In this document: positions 1 through 6,859 of the stretch, piece by piece
How the letters are laid out: the number at the start of each line of letters is the position of its first letter
Position numbering within the stretch: position 1 is the first letter of the stretch
DNA from: Erythrobacter sp.
GTDB taxonomy: Bacteria > Pseudomonadota > Alphaproteobacteria > Sphingomonadales > Sphingomonadaceae
DNA length: 7,868 bases
Assembly: GCA_002695185.1 (NCBI GenBank)
Contig: NZOF01000049.1
Span: 1 to 7,868 of the forward strand
Direction of reading: 5' to 3'
The notes under the pieces: model-generated
Told to the model about the DNA's origin: nothing
Seen by the model: the letters and a program-made list of their open reading frames with translations, nothing else
Database searches by the model: none
Translations under genes and position numbers: made by a program

Positions 1-77
1 TCGGCAATATCTGCGACCTCTACACCCCAGACGAATGCCGAAACTTCCTCAAAGCCGCTGGATATGCGTCCGATTAA
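1..77 (+). CDS. IS630-type transposase, C-terminal end (5' part outside window)
   Basis: An open frame enters from the left edge (first full codon at 3) and ends at TAA 75-77. The visible 24 residues read GNICDLYTPDECRNFLKAAG followed by YASD. The pattern (hydrophobic-Cys-Asp-Leu, then P-[DQ]-E-C-x-N-[FY], then A-G-Y near the stop) resembles the C-termini I recall for IS630-family DDE transposases in proteobacteria. None of the catalytic acidic residues lie in the window, so activity cannot be judged. The IS right end should lie within the ~30 bases between the stop and the PadR operator, but the inverted repeat cannot be defined because the left end is absent. The call rests on a short motif; another protein with a similar tail is possible. 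Confidence 0.6.
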   Translation, partial: GNICDLYTPDECRNFLKAAGYASD

Positions 78-107
78 AGACTCGATGCTCTAGCTCTGTC
101 AAAATGC

Positions 108-147
108 CATTGACAATAAGTCTACATAGATAGATTTATTGTCAATG
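108..147. promoter_or_regulatory. Probable PadR operator, 40-bp dyad over promoter and start codon
   Basis: The 12-base arm CATTGACAATAA at 108-119 is matched perfectly by TTATTGTCAATG at 136-147. On the same axis (centre 127.5) TCTA at 121-124 pairs with TAGA at 131-134, and the central TA also pairs, so 17 of 20 symmetric positions match. PadR proteins are dimeric winged-helix repressors that usually bind such dyads near their own promoters. The right arm ends on the ATG start codon of the PadR gene (145-147), so binding should block both polymerase and the start region. Autoregulation by the adjacent PadR is inference from position and symmetry. Confidence 0.75.
110..136 (+). promoter_or_regulatory. 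Sigma-70-like promoter of the PadR operon
   Basis: A perfect -35 hexamer TTGACA lies at 110-115, inside the left operator arm. The best -10 candidate is TAGATT at 131-136, four of six matches to consensus, with a short 15-base spacer. A start site about seven bases further on would fall at 143-145, essentially on the ATG at 145. Because the region is palindromic, the minus strand also carries TTGACA (140-145) with TAGACT (119-124), so leftward firing toward the transposase end is possible. The exact -10 is uncertain. Confidence 0.5.
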
Positions 148-456
148 TCCCGAACACGCGCCCTTTCACCCCATGCCCGGCTGGTCCTCGCCGCTCTGCT
201 CGATGCCGGCGACAAATGGTCACATGGCTATGAATTGGCGCAGCTTGCCAACGTTAAATCCGGGACCCTCTATCCACTTCTGATCCGTTTGGAGGCACAA
301 GGCTATCTCCAAGCGGAATGGCAGCAGCCGACTGAAGGTGGCCGTCCTCCACGGCACGCCTATCGGCTGACCGCGAGCGGTGTACAACTTGCCCGCGCTA
401 ATCCTCCCGGCCAAGGGGCGAAACCAGCTTTGCGACGCCGCGAGGCGACGATATGA
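145..456 (+). CDS. PadR-family transcriptional regulator, short form
   Basis: A 103-residue winged-helix DNA-binding protein. The PadR signature is clear: WSHGYELAQLANVKSGTLYP (recognition-helix region, about residues 25-44), then LLIRLEAQGYL, then the wing with a GGRPPRHAYRLTASG-like sequence (about residues 62-78). The long C-terminal dimerisation helices of larger PadR proteins are missing, as in the short subfamily; the tail after ~80 is Ala/Arg-rich. I chose ATG 145 rather than the in-frame TTG at 139: 145 sits at the edge of the operator and at the predicted transcription start, and no Shine-Dalgarno sequence precedes either. The stop codon overlaps the next gene's start as ATGA (453-456), so the membrane protein is its operon partner. 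It probably represses its own operon; the ligand is unknown. Confidence 0.9.
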   Translation: MSRTRALSPHARLVLAALLDAGDKWSHGYELAQLANVKSGTLYPLLIRLEAQGYLQAEWQQPTEGGRPPRHAYRLTASGVQLARANPPGQGAKPALRRREATI

Positions 457-1628
457 GTGCGGGTCTTCGCCGTTGCCTGATTGATCTGGCATGCCGCGCC
501 TTGCAAGCGACGCTGCCCTCACCGTTGCAGTCGTGGGGCTGGGCGGTCCGTTACGAAGCCGCCGCCATCCCGAACGAGACCAAGGCGCTCCTGTTCACGC
601 TCAACAGCCTTTGCGGACTCATGCCGCGTGCACTCGCATCGCATCTAATCCAAATCTTCGCCTCGCTCATCGGCGAACGCGCTCCGCTTTCGGAAGGATC
701 GACCATGAACATCGTCGACGCCACCTTAGGTCGTCCTCGTACTATCGGCATCATCTGTGCGATTAGCGCAGTCATACTTGGCATTGTTTATATGGCAATC
801 GCTGGCGCGCCGATGCGCTATCTTGGGATCAACCTTGGCGCATTGGCTATCGGCCTGACGATGCTGGCGCTGCTAGACCGCACTGAAGTGACGGGTCAGC
901 GATGGATAAACGGTGCGATTATCACCATGGCAGGCGCGCTGCTGGCGACCGCCCTTCTTGGTTCCAAGGTTGATGGTGCTGCGCGCTGGGTGAACTTGGG
1001 CGGACTGGCCATCCAACCCAGCCTAATCCTGCTGCCGGTGATGCTCGTCGCCTTCGCGTCAATCCGTAGCGCGCTATCGACCGGCGGCATCATTGCTGCC
1101 TCTGCTGCAATGGCGCTTCAGCCTGACCGGGGCATGGCCGGTATGCTCGCGCTATGCCTTGCCGCGATAGCGATTGTACGCCGTGATAAGCATGCCTCCC
1201 TAGCCCTGGCCTTCGGCCTCACCGGTTTTGCGGTAACGCTGGCTCGTGCCGATACACTGCCAGCTGTCCCCTATGTCGATCAGATCCTCTACTCGTCATT
1301 CGAAGTTCACGTCAGTGCCGGTCTGGCAGTGTTGGGGGGCATGGCGTTGCTCTTGGTTCCGCCTTTAGCCGGTTGGAGCCGCGATGCCGACAATCGCGCA
1401 ACTTACGCCGCTTTCGGCGCAACTTGGTTCACGGTGATCATGGCAGCCGCCATAGGCAACTATCCGACACCGATCGTGGGTTATGGCGGCAGCGCCATCA
1501 TAGGCTATGCATTGAGCCTCCTGGCGCTACCGAAACTGTCCGGTGTCCATGTTGGTGCTGCTGAGCTTTCATGCGGTACAGCGCAAGTACGGCCGTCCAA
1601 CAGGAACTTGTTTGTCGCACTGGCCTGA
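453..1628 (+). CDS. SEDS-like (FtsW/RodA-type) membrane protein with an extra N-terminal segment
   Basis: A 391-residue protein, translationally coupled to the PadR gene. Residues 1-85 are a soluble-looking segment with WGWAVRYEAAAIPNETKALL near 28-47, which resembles the short 'W-A-x-A-x-x-x-E' segment I recall in PadR-linked membrane proteins. From about 97 to 370 there are roughly nine or ten hydrophobic segments. Three SEDS-family landmarks occur in the correct order: GAARWVNLGGLAIQPS at 175-190 (compare G-A-x-R-W-[IL]-x-L-G...x-Q-P-S/A-E in RodA/FtsW), QPDRG at 223-227 (compare [EQ]-P-D-x-G) and GYGGSAIIGY at 343-352 (compare S-Y-G-G-S). D276, in LPAVPYVDQIL, sits where SEDS polymerases carry the essential Asp of the loop motif, but that alignment is uncertain. 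SEDS proteins polymerise peptidoglycan glycan strands from lipid II with a class B PBP; no PBP gene is present here, and loops are short, so activity is unproven. The tail after ~372 is atypical. Confidence 0.6.
   Translation: MSAGLRRCLIDLACRALQATLPSPLQSWGWAVRYEAAAIPNETKALLFTLNSLCGLMPRALASHLIQIFASLIGERAPLSEGSTMNIVDATLGRPRTIGIICAISAVILGIVYMAIAGAPMRYLGINLGALAIGLTMLALLDRTEVTGQRWINGAIITMAGALLATALLGSKVDGAARWVNLGGLAIQPSLILLPVMLVAFASIRSALSTGGIIAASAAMALQPDRGMAGMLALCLAAIAIVRRDKHASLALAFGLTGFAVTLARADTLPAVPYVDQILYSSFEVHVSAGLAVLGGMALLLVPPLAGWSRDADNRATYAAFGATWFTVIMAAAIGNYPTPIVGYGGSAIIGYALSLLALPKLSGVHVGAAELSCGTAQVRPSNRNLFVALA
692..707 (+). promoter_or_regulatory. Internal ribosome binding site and alternative start in the SEDS-like gene
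   Basis: GGAAGGA at 692-698 is followed six bases later by an in-frame ATG at 705-707 (residue 85, MNIVDATLG). This is a better Shine-Dalgarno arrangement than that at the annotated start at 453. The ATG falls exactly between the soluble N-terminal segment and the membrane domain, so a second, shorter SEDS-only product (about 307 residues) may be made. Confidence 0.4.
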
Positions 1629-1959
1629 TGGCGCGGCTGTGGCCGCTGCTGATCAACATCTGTTGGAACAGCGGACCGTTTCCACTGAGGATTGAAATTC
1701 AGAGACTGAACGGAAACAAAGGGTCGGAAGTCTCTCGCCCCGCCGGCTAAAGTAGTATTGCAGGCGGCAGCTCAATATCTTCGTATCAGTCGAGTGTTGC
1801 ACGATCAGGCTTCTGCTGATTTGAAAATAAGTGAGCGCAACTTACCCTGGTTGAGGCGGCGACAGATGCGAACATTTTTCGCAAACTACACAGAACCGTC
1901 ATATCGCGTCCCTATCGGCTCGCGCAGAACAAGAATCTGTCGCATCCGTGGGGACAATC
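1629..1959. other. Non-coding region between the PadR operon and the receptor gene
   Basis: About 330 bases without a convincing gene. A short open frame on the plus strand (1758-2060) is Arg/Cys-rich, runs into the receptor gene in another frame and looks like chance. No clear intrinsic terminator follows the SEDS-like gene. I found no promoter for the receptor operon with both hexamers well matched; the most distinctive element is the inverted repeat at 1867-1883. Confidence 0.6.
1867..1883. promoter_or_regulatory. Inverted repeat upstream of the receptor gene, possible operator
   Basis: TGCGAA at 1867-1872 is matched perfectly by TTCGCA at 1878-1883 with a five-base AT-rich spacer. The dyad ends 76 bases before the receptor start at 1960, a usual place for a regulator site or for a small stem in the leader. 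No Fur-type or other named consensus is evident, and 6-bp arms can arise by chance. Confidence 0.3.
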
Positions 1960-4329
1960 ATGAAGTTTATGACCGCCAGCGCGCTTGTCGCGCTGCAATT
2001 TGCTGCGTGCTCTTTCGCCGTGGCGCAGGATGCCGCACCGGCCGCAGACAGTGCCGGTGACGCGATCATCGTGACCGGCACGCGTGACGCGAAGCGCACC
2101 AGGTTCGATGCGCTGGCGCCCATCGACGTGCTGCCGTCGAAGGCGATTGATGGAAGCATCTCCAACGATCTGTCCGATACGCTGGCCCAGTTGCTGCCGT
2201 CCTTCAACGTGCAGCGCCTGCCGGCGGCTGACGGTCAGGCCTTTGTCCGCCCGGCAACGCTACGCGGCCTGTCGGCCGACCAGACGCTGGTGCTGATCAA
2301 TGGCAAGCGCTATCATCGCTCTGCGCTGCTCGGCACGCGCGGCGCGCAGGCGGCCGACCTTGCCACCATCCCCAATCTGGCGATCAAGCGCATCGAAGTG
2401 CTGCGCGATGGCGCGTCGGCGCAATATGGGTCGGATGCGATCGCTGGCGTCGTCAACATCATCCTCGACGACCAGCCGGGCATGGAAGCCTATGGTCAGT
2501 TCTCGCAATATTATAAGGGCGATGGCACGACTTATCAGAGTGGCGCGCAAGGCGGCCTGGCGCTGGGCGATCGTGGCAGCATTGTCTTCACCGGTGAATT
2601 TTCCAAGTCCGACGCCACCTCGCGCACGCGCCAGCGGCCCGATGCCGCGGCGTTCCAGGCGGCCAATCCCGATCTGGACGTACCCGATCCGGTGCAGCGC
2701 TGGGGCCAGCCCGACCTGCGCTCGGTGCGGGCTGGCGTGAACGCCCATTATGATTTTTCAGATGCCGTCACCCTCTATGCCTTTGGCACGGCGGGCAATG
2801 GCGAGGGCGTGACCGACTTCAACTGGCGCAATCCGGCCAGCACGGCGAACGTCTATGGCAATAGTTCAGCCTTCCCCGGCTTCAATTTCGCCAGCCTCTA
2901 TCCGGCCGGCTTCACCCCGCGTTTCGGCACGAAATATGATGATTATCAGGCCGATGCCGGCCTGCGCGGTGCCATCGGCGAACGGCTGACCTATGATATT
3001 AGCGCCTCGTCCGGGCGCAGCCGCATCAACTACAACATGCATGAATCGCTCAATGCGTCGATGGGGCCGGACAGCCCGACCAGCTTCTATCTGGGCCGCC
3101 TGCGCCAAAGCGAGTTTAACCTGAATGCCGACTTCGTCTATCGCCTGCCGCTTGGGCTGTTCGAGCCGGCGAACATCGCCTTTGGCGCCGAACGCCGCAA
3201 GGAAACCTACGGCATCCGTCCGGGCGACCCGGCCTCCTATGCGATCGGCGCGGGCGCGGTGACCGGCCTTGCCCCCAACAGCAACGGCTTCCCCGGTTTC
3301 AGCCCGCTCAATGCCGGCGAATGGTCGCAGACCAGCTATGCCGGCTATGTCGATGTCGAGGTGCGGCCGATCGAGGCGGTGACGCTGGGGGCGGCTGGCC
3401 GCTATGAGGATTTCTCGGCCTTTGGCGATACCTTCAATTATAAGCTCTCGGCCCGGTTCGAGCCGGTGAAGGGCGTGGCGCTGCGCGGCACCTATTCTAC
3501 CGGCTTCCGCGCACCGACCCCGGCGCAGCTCAACGCGGTCAACACCAGCCAGGGGCTAGACACGACCACGATGCAAATCTTCAACACCGGCCGCCTGTCG
3601 CCCAGCGATCCTATCGCGATCGCCCTGGGCGCCAAGCCGCTGACCCCGGAAAAGTCGCGCACCATCACGGCGGGCCTGACCTTCCAGTCGAGCTTCGGTC
3701 TGACCGGCAGCATCGATCTCTATCAAATCAAGCTGCGCGATCGCTTCGGCCAGTCGCGCACCTTCGCGGTGCCGGCCAGCCTGCCCAATCCGCAGCGCTT
3801 CACCTCCGTCACCTATTTCACCAACGATTTCGACACCCGCACCCGCGGCGTCGATGTCGTGCTGGCCTACGCGAAGCCGGTCGGACCGGGCACCGCCAAC
3901 ATCAGCCTGGCCTACAACTACAACCAGACCAAGGTGACGAGCGGCACGTCGGCAGCCATCGCAAACGAAAGCCAGCGCATCATCTTCGAGGAACGACTGC
4001 CCAAGCATAATGGCACCGCATCGCTCGGCTATACGCTGGGCAAGGTCGGCATCCAGGGCCGTGCGCGCTATTATGGCGCTTGGACCGACGTCAGCGGCAA
4101 TGCGACCGGCGACCTCTATCAGCGCTTCGGATCGATGGTGTTGTTCGACCTGTCGGCCAGTGTCCAGGTCACGCCCAATATCTCAATCCGGGGCGGGGCG
4201 GAGAATATCTTCAACAGCTATCCCGACGAGGCAACCAACCAGGCGGTCCGCGGCCTCATCTATTCGCGCAACGCCCCCTATGACACGGACGGCGGCCAAT
4301 ATTATGTTCGCTTGGGCCTGACCTTCTGA
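1960..4329 (+). CDS. TonB-dependent outer-membrane receptor
   Basis: A 789-residue receptor for energy-dependent uptake of an unknown substrate across the outer membrane. Residues 1-22 are a Sec signal peptide (hydrophobic core ASALVALQFAA, cleavage likely after AVA, before QDA). A TonB-box-like DAIIVTGTR follows at 34-42. The plug domain (about 45-170) includes LRGLSADQTLVLINGKRYH and IKRIEVLRDGASAQYGSDAI, ending in GVVNIIL. The remainder is beta-barrel, with typical alternating strands, FRAPTPAQL, and a final strand YYVRLGLTF ending in the C-terminal Phe used by the barrel-assembly machinery. There is no N-terminal signalling extension and no anti-sigma gene nearby, so sigma/anti-sigma control is not suggested. 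I chose ATG 1960 over the in-frame GTG at 1948 because it gives a regular signal peptide and has a GGGGAC at 1950-1955. The PLP enzyme gene follows after 17 bases, so the two are probably co-transcribed. The substrate cannot be read from the sequence. Confidence 0.93.
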   Translation: MKFMTASALVALQFAACSFAVAQDAAPAADSAGDAIIVTGTRDAKRTRFDALAPIDVLPSKAIDGSISNDLSDTLAQLLPSFNVQRLPAADGQAFVRPATLRGLSADQTLVLINGKRYHRSALLGTRGAQAADLATIPNLAIKRIEVLRDGASAQYGSDAIAGVVNIILDDQPGMEAYGQFSQYYKGDGTTYQSGAQGGLALGDRGSIVFTGEFSKSDATSRTRQRPDAAAFQAANPDLDVPDPVQRWGQPDLRSVRAGVNAHYDFSDAVTLYAFGTAGNGEGVTDFNWRNPASTANVYGNSSAFPGFNFASLYPAGFTPRFGTKYDDYQADAGLRGAIGERLTYDISASSGRSRINYNMHESLNASMGPDSPTSFYLGRLRQSEFNLNADFVYRLPLGLFEPANIAFGAERRKETYGIRPGDPASYAIGAGAVTGLAPNSNGFPGFSPLNAGEWSQTSYAGYVDVEVRPIEAVTLGAAGRYEDFSAFGDTFNYKLSARFEPVKGVALRGTYSTGFRAPTPAQLNAVNTSQGLDTTTMQIFNTGRLSPSDPIAIALGAKPLTPEKSRTITAGLTFQSSFGLTGSIDLYQIKLRDRFGQSRTFAVPASLPNPQRFTSVTYFTNDFDTRTRGVDVVLAYAKPVGPGTANISLAYNYNQTKVTSGTSAAIANESQRIIFEERLPKHNGTASLGYTLGKVGIQGRARYYGAWTDVSGNATGDLYQRFGSMVLFDLSASVQVTPNISIRGGAENIFNSYPDEATNQAVRGLIYSRNAPYDTDGGQYYVRLGLTF

Positions 4330-4346
4330 TCGGCTAGGCAAGGGAC

Positions 4347-5603
4347 ATGGAAATCAGCCGCAGGCAGATGATGATCGGGACGGCCGCAATGCCGGTTGCA
4401 GGGCGGGCTGCCGTCCTGCCGGCGGGTCCGACACGGCCCGATGATGAAGATTATTGGGCGGGGATCGCAGCCCAATATGATGTCACTCGCGATGTAATCC
4501 AGCTGGAAAACGGCAATTGGGGCATGATGGCCCGGCCGGTGCTGGAACGCTATGAGGCGGCGGTAAGCCGCATCAATCGCGAGACGAGTTATTATGCCCG
4601 GCGGGGCCTGACCCCCGACCTGATCGCCGTGCGCGATCGGGTCGCGGCGAAGATGGGCTTTGCCCCCCAGGAAATCGCCTTCACCCGCAATGCGACGGAG
4701 GCGTTGAAGGCGCTGATCGGCGGCTATAACCGATTGCGGCCGGGTGATGCCGTGCTTCAGGCCGATCTCGACTATGACAGCATGCAGGCCTGTTTCGATA
4801 CGCTCAAGCGCAGCCGGGGCGTGGATGTGGTGCGGATCGCGTTGCCCGAACCGGCCACCCATCAGGGGCTGATCGATACTTACGAGGCGGCGCTGAAGGC
4901 AAATCCGAAGATCCGCCTGATCCTGCTCACGCATCTCAGCCATCGCACCGGCCTTGTCATTCCGGTGAAGGAGATTGTGGCGATGGCGCGGGCGCGCGGC
5001 GTGGATGCGATCGTCGATGCGGCGCATAGCTGGGGCCAGCTGGATTTCCGGCCGGCCGATCTCGATGCGGATTTCTTCGGCTTCAACCTGCACAAATGGT
5101 GGGGCGCGCCGCTGGGCGTGGGCGTCATCTATATCCGAAAGGCCAGGCTGGACCTGATCGATCCGGACAGTGCCAACAGCCCGCCCTTTGCCGCCAGCAC
5201 CTATTCGCGCGTGCATACCGGCACGGTGGATTTCGCGGCCCAACTGACCGTGCCGGCCGCGCTCGATTTCCAGGATGCGATTGGCGACACCGCGCGGGCG
5301 GCGCGGCTGCGCCATCTGCGCGACCTGTGGGCGGAAGAACTGCGCGGCGCGAAGGAGTTGGAGATATTGACGCCGGCCGATCCACGCCTGCACGGCGGCG
5401 TCACCTCGTTCCGGCTGGCGGGGCGGACGAGCGTGCAGGACAATATGGCGCTCGCCAAACGACTGCTGGACGAGCATCGGATTTTCACGGTGCATCGCGA
5501 TGGGCCATCGCGTGGCGCCTGCGTACGGGTCACGCCCGCCTTGTTCAACAGCGCGGCGGATGTCGGCACTTTGGCAAAAGCCATCCGTTCGATCCTGCCC
5601 TAA
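4347..5603 (+). CDS. Tat-exported PLP-dependent enzyme, class V aminotransferase fold (isopenicillin N epimerase/PvdN-like)
   Basis: A 418-residue fold-type I PLP enzyme. The N-terminus has a twin-arginine motif SRRQMMIG at 4-11, a short apolar stretch and an Ala-rich end near 18-24, indicating folded export to the periplasm. PLP-site features are in the family order: SHRTGLVIPVKEI (strand and loop before the cofactor Asp), D224 and H227 in VDAAHSWGQ (pyridine-nitrogen contact), and Schiff-base K250 in FNLHKWWGAPLGVG. HTGTVDFAA occupies the usual substrate/phosphate loop position. In Pseudomonas the related PvdN is a Tat-exported periplasmic PLP enzyme that modifies the glutamate side chain of pyoverdine; other relatives are cytoplasmic epimerases or desulfurases. 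No siderophore synthesis genes lie in the window, so a role in modifying a compound imported by the upstream receptor is inference. AAGGGA at 4340-4345 is close to the ATG; an internal start at 4368 would lose the twin arginines. Full length and apparently intact. Confidence 0.88.
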   Translation: MEISRRQMMIGTAAMPVAGRAAVLPAGPTRPDDEDYWAGIAAQYDVTRDVIQLENGNWGMMARPVLERYEAAVSRINRETSYYARRGLTPDLIAVRDRVAAKMGFAPQEIAFTRNATEALKALIGGYNRLRPGDAVLQADLDYDSMQACFDTLKRSRGVDVVRIALPEPATHQGLIDTYEAALKANPKIRLILLTHLSHRTGLVIPVKEIVAMARARGVDAIVDAAHSWGQLDFRPADLDADFFGFNLHKWWGAPLGVGVIYIRKARLDLIDPDSANSPPFAASTYSRVHTGTVDFAAQLTVPAALDFQDAIGDTARAARLRHLRDLWAEELRGAKELEILTPADPRLHGGVTSFRLAGRTSVQDNMALAKRLLDEHRIFTVHRDGPSRGACVRVTPALFNSAADVGTLAKAIRSILP

Positions 5604-5947
5604 TCGTGAGATCATGGAGCGCTGATGGCACGGAGCCTCCCATCCATCCCCAACGCCATATGAGGTAGCGAAAGCAGACCGCCTGGATCTCGAAAAGAGA
5701 AATGGGGGCATGAATGGCCATGAAGGGTCGGCTCTTCTCAAGTGCCAAACGCCGTGTACTGGAACAAGCCTGCCATCCAATGCCTTACTGAACGGCATCG
5801 CAGAATTACTATGAAGGGCCAGTTCCGGAACTGCGGCTCCTAAGAAGCCTGCGGTGGGCGCTAGCGTCATCGACTTCTCGGTCGGAATAGCACCGTATGA
5901 TTAAGCGTTGCCTTGCTTCGACCGTGCCTCTCGTTTCATCTGCCTGA
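5604..5947. other. Non-coding region after the PLP enzyme gene
   Basis: About 340 bases with no convincing gene on either strand and no strong hairpin plus T-run to end the receptor operon. A minus-strand open frame enters this region from inside the PLP enzyme gene, but its codon pattern is that of an antisense shadow. The only clear structure is the 14-base palindrome at 5820-5833. Confidence 0.6.
5820..5833. repeat. Perfect 14-base palindrome
   Basis: CAGTTCCGGAACTG is a perfect palindrome without a spacer; the symmetry stops at the flanking C/C pair. It lies 128 bases before the start of the broken J-domain gene. It may be a protein-binding site or chance; no family can be named. Confidence 0.3.
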
Positions 5948-6859
5948 ATGGGGGTGCGCGTGCCAAACTATTATCAGATTTTAGGGGGTCGATCGGAGCG
6001 CCGAGCAGAAGGTCATCGACGCTGCCTACCGGGCAATAATGTGGCGATGTCATCCTGACACCCCACCGGGCTGAAAGCCGAGGGCGAGCGCCGCGCAAAG
6101 CAACTCAACGAAGCTTATGCCACCTTGCGCGATGCTGAGCGTCGCCGCGCCTACGACGAAATGCTCGGGCCAGCAGCGCTAAAGACCGCGCCGGTTCGAA
6201 AGGCCTTGGCAAATCCGAACCTGCCCTCGGCCCGGCACCGGGGCTTGCTGATGGGTGGATTGGCGATAGCAGCCGTCATCGCGGTTGACGCTTATGCGAA
6301 CCGACAGGCGCCACCGGCTCCCATAGCCACCGCCAGCACGCCCGCGGCCTCTTCCACACCCGCGCCCCCGCCAACTGCGAAGACAGCGCCGTCGCCGTCG
6401 GCATCGTCTACGACGCTCGCAGCCTGCAAAGGCATGATTTGCCGAGTGCTGACGCCGTTTGGCTGGGGCGGGATCGAGGCCGGTGTAACGACGGACAGCG
6501 CGCAGGCGGCATCGGGCCTTAAAATTCGTGACGATGGCCATTATACCGAGCCTGGCGACGGGACCTGCCCTGCCTATGAGGTAATCGGAGGCCCCCAGAA
6601 TCTGCAGATGCTGGTCGAAAGCGGGGTGGTGACGACGGTCGAGGCCTATCTCGATCCTCCCGCACCGACCTTCATGACTGACCGTGGAGTGAAGCTCGGC
6701 GATCCTGAAGCGGCGGTGCGGAAGGCCCCGCGCGAGAGCCAGCGCTCGATGCCTTCAAACTCTATGTTCAGGAGGGTGGCACCATCGAGCTGGCAGGCTG
6801 GACCTCGCGTGACGCTCTGGCAGCCATACCGGCCAACCCATTCACCTTCGGGCACATGA
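5948..6859 (+). pseudogene. J-domain (DnaJ-like) membrane protein gene, broken by frameshifts
   Basis: The start ATG 5948 (or in-frame GTG 5960) reads MGVRVPNYYQILG, the beginning of a J domain. One extra G in the run at 5984-5988 then moves the reading to another frame, which gives VDRSAEQKVIDAAYRA and the diagnostic HPD at 6051-6059. A missing base near 6069-6070 returns it to the first frame with LKAEGERRAKQLNEAYATLR and RRRAYDEML, completing the four-helix pattern. Without correction, translation stops at TGA 6056-6058. After the J domain come one transmembrane segment (MGGLAIAAVIAVDAYA, 6250-6297), a Pro/Ala/Ser linker (about 6308-6410) and a C-terminal domain with Cys residues in CKGMIC and GTCPAY, ending in TDRGVKLGDPEAAVRKA. 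A third frame change near 6725-6740 makes the last ~40 residues (PRESQRSM...) look out of frame. J domains stimulate Hsp70 ATPase; here a membrane-anchored co-chaperone is likely in intact relatives. Sequencing error cannot be excluded. Confidence 0.72.

Noticed and set aside
139..141. TTG as the start of the PadR gene
   Set aside because: ATG 145 lies six bases on, at the predicted transcription start; no ribosome binding site supports TTG.
453..1628. Housekeeping FtsW or RodA
   Set aside because: The motifs are divergent, there is an extra N-terminal segment, and neighbours are not cell-wall or division genes; only a SEDS-like call is supported.
1797..1828. Promoter TTGCAC with a GAAAAT -10 for the receptor operon
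   Set aside because: The spacer would be 20 bases and the -10 match is poor.
1815..1835. Fur-type iron box before the receptor gene
   Set aside because: The A/T-rich stretch lacks the symmetric GATAAT-type pattern.
1948..1950. GTG as the start of the receptor gene
   Set aside because: Adds four residues before a regular signal peptide; ATG 1960 gives the usual positive n-region and has a GGGGAC upstream.
1758..2060. Small plus-strand gene overlapping the receptor start
   Set aside because: Arg/Cys-rich product, no ribosome binding site, and it overlaps the receptor's signal peptide in another frame.
2260..4008. Minus-strand open frames opposite the receptor gene (2260-2748, 3556-4008)
   Set aside because: Antisense shadows of an intact, well-recognised TonB-dependent receptor.
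4302..5870. Long minus-strand open frame (522 codons) opposite the PLP enzyme gene
   Set aside because: It is Arg/His/Gln-rich, has no motif, and is explained by the GC-rich third positions of the sense gene, which has all its PLP residues.
5984..6071. Programmed frameshifting in the J-domain gene
   Set aside because: Two shifts in opposite directions and a third downstream fit decay or sequence error better; no stimulatory structure or classical slippery site is evident.
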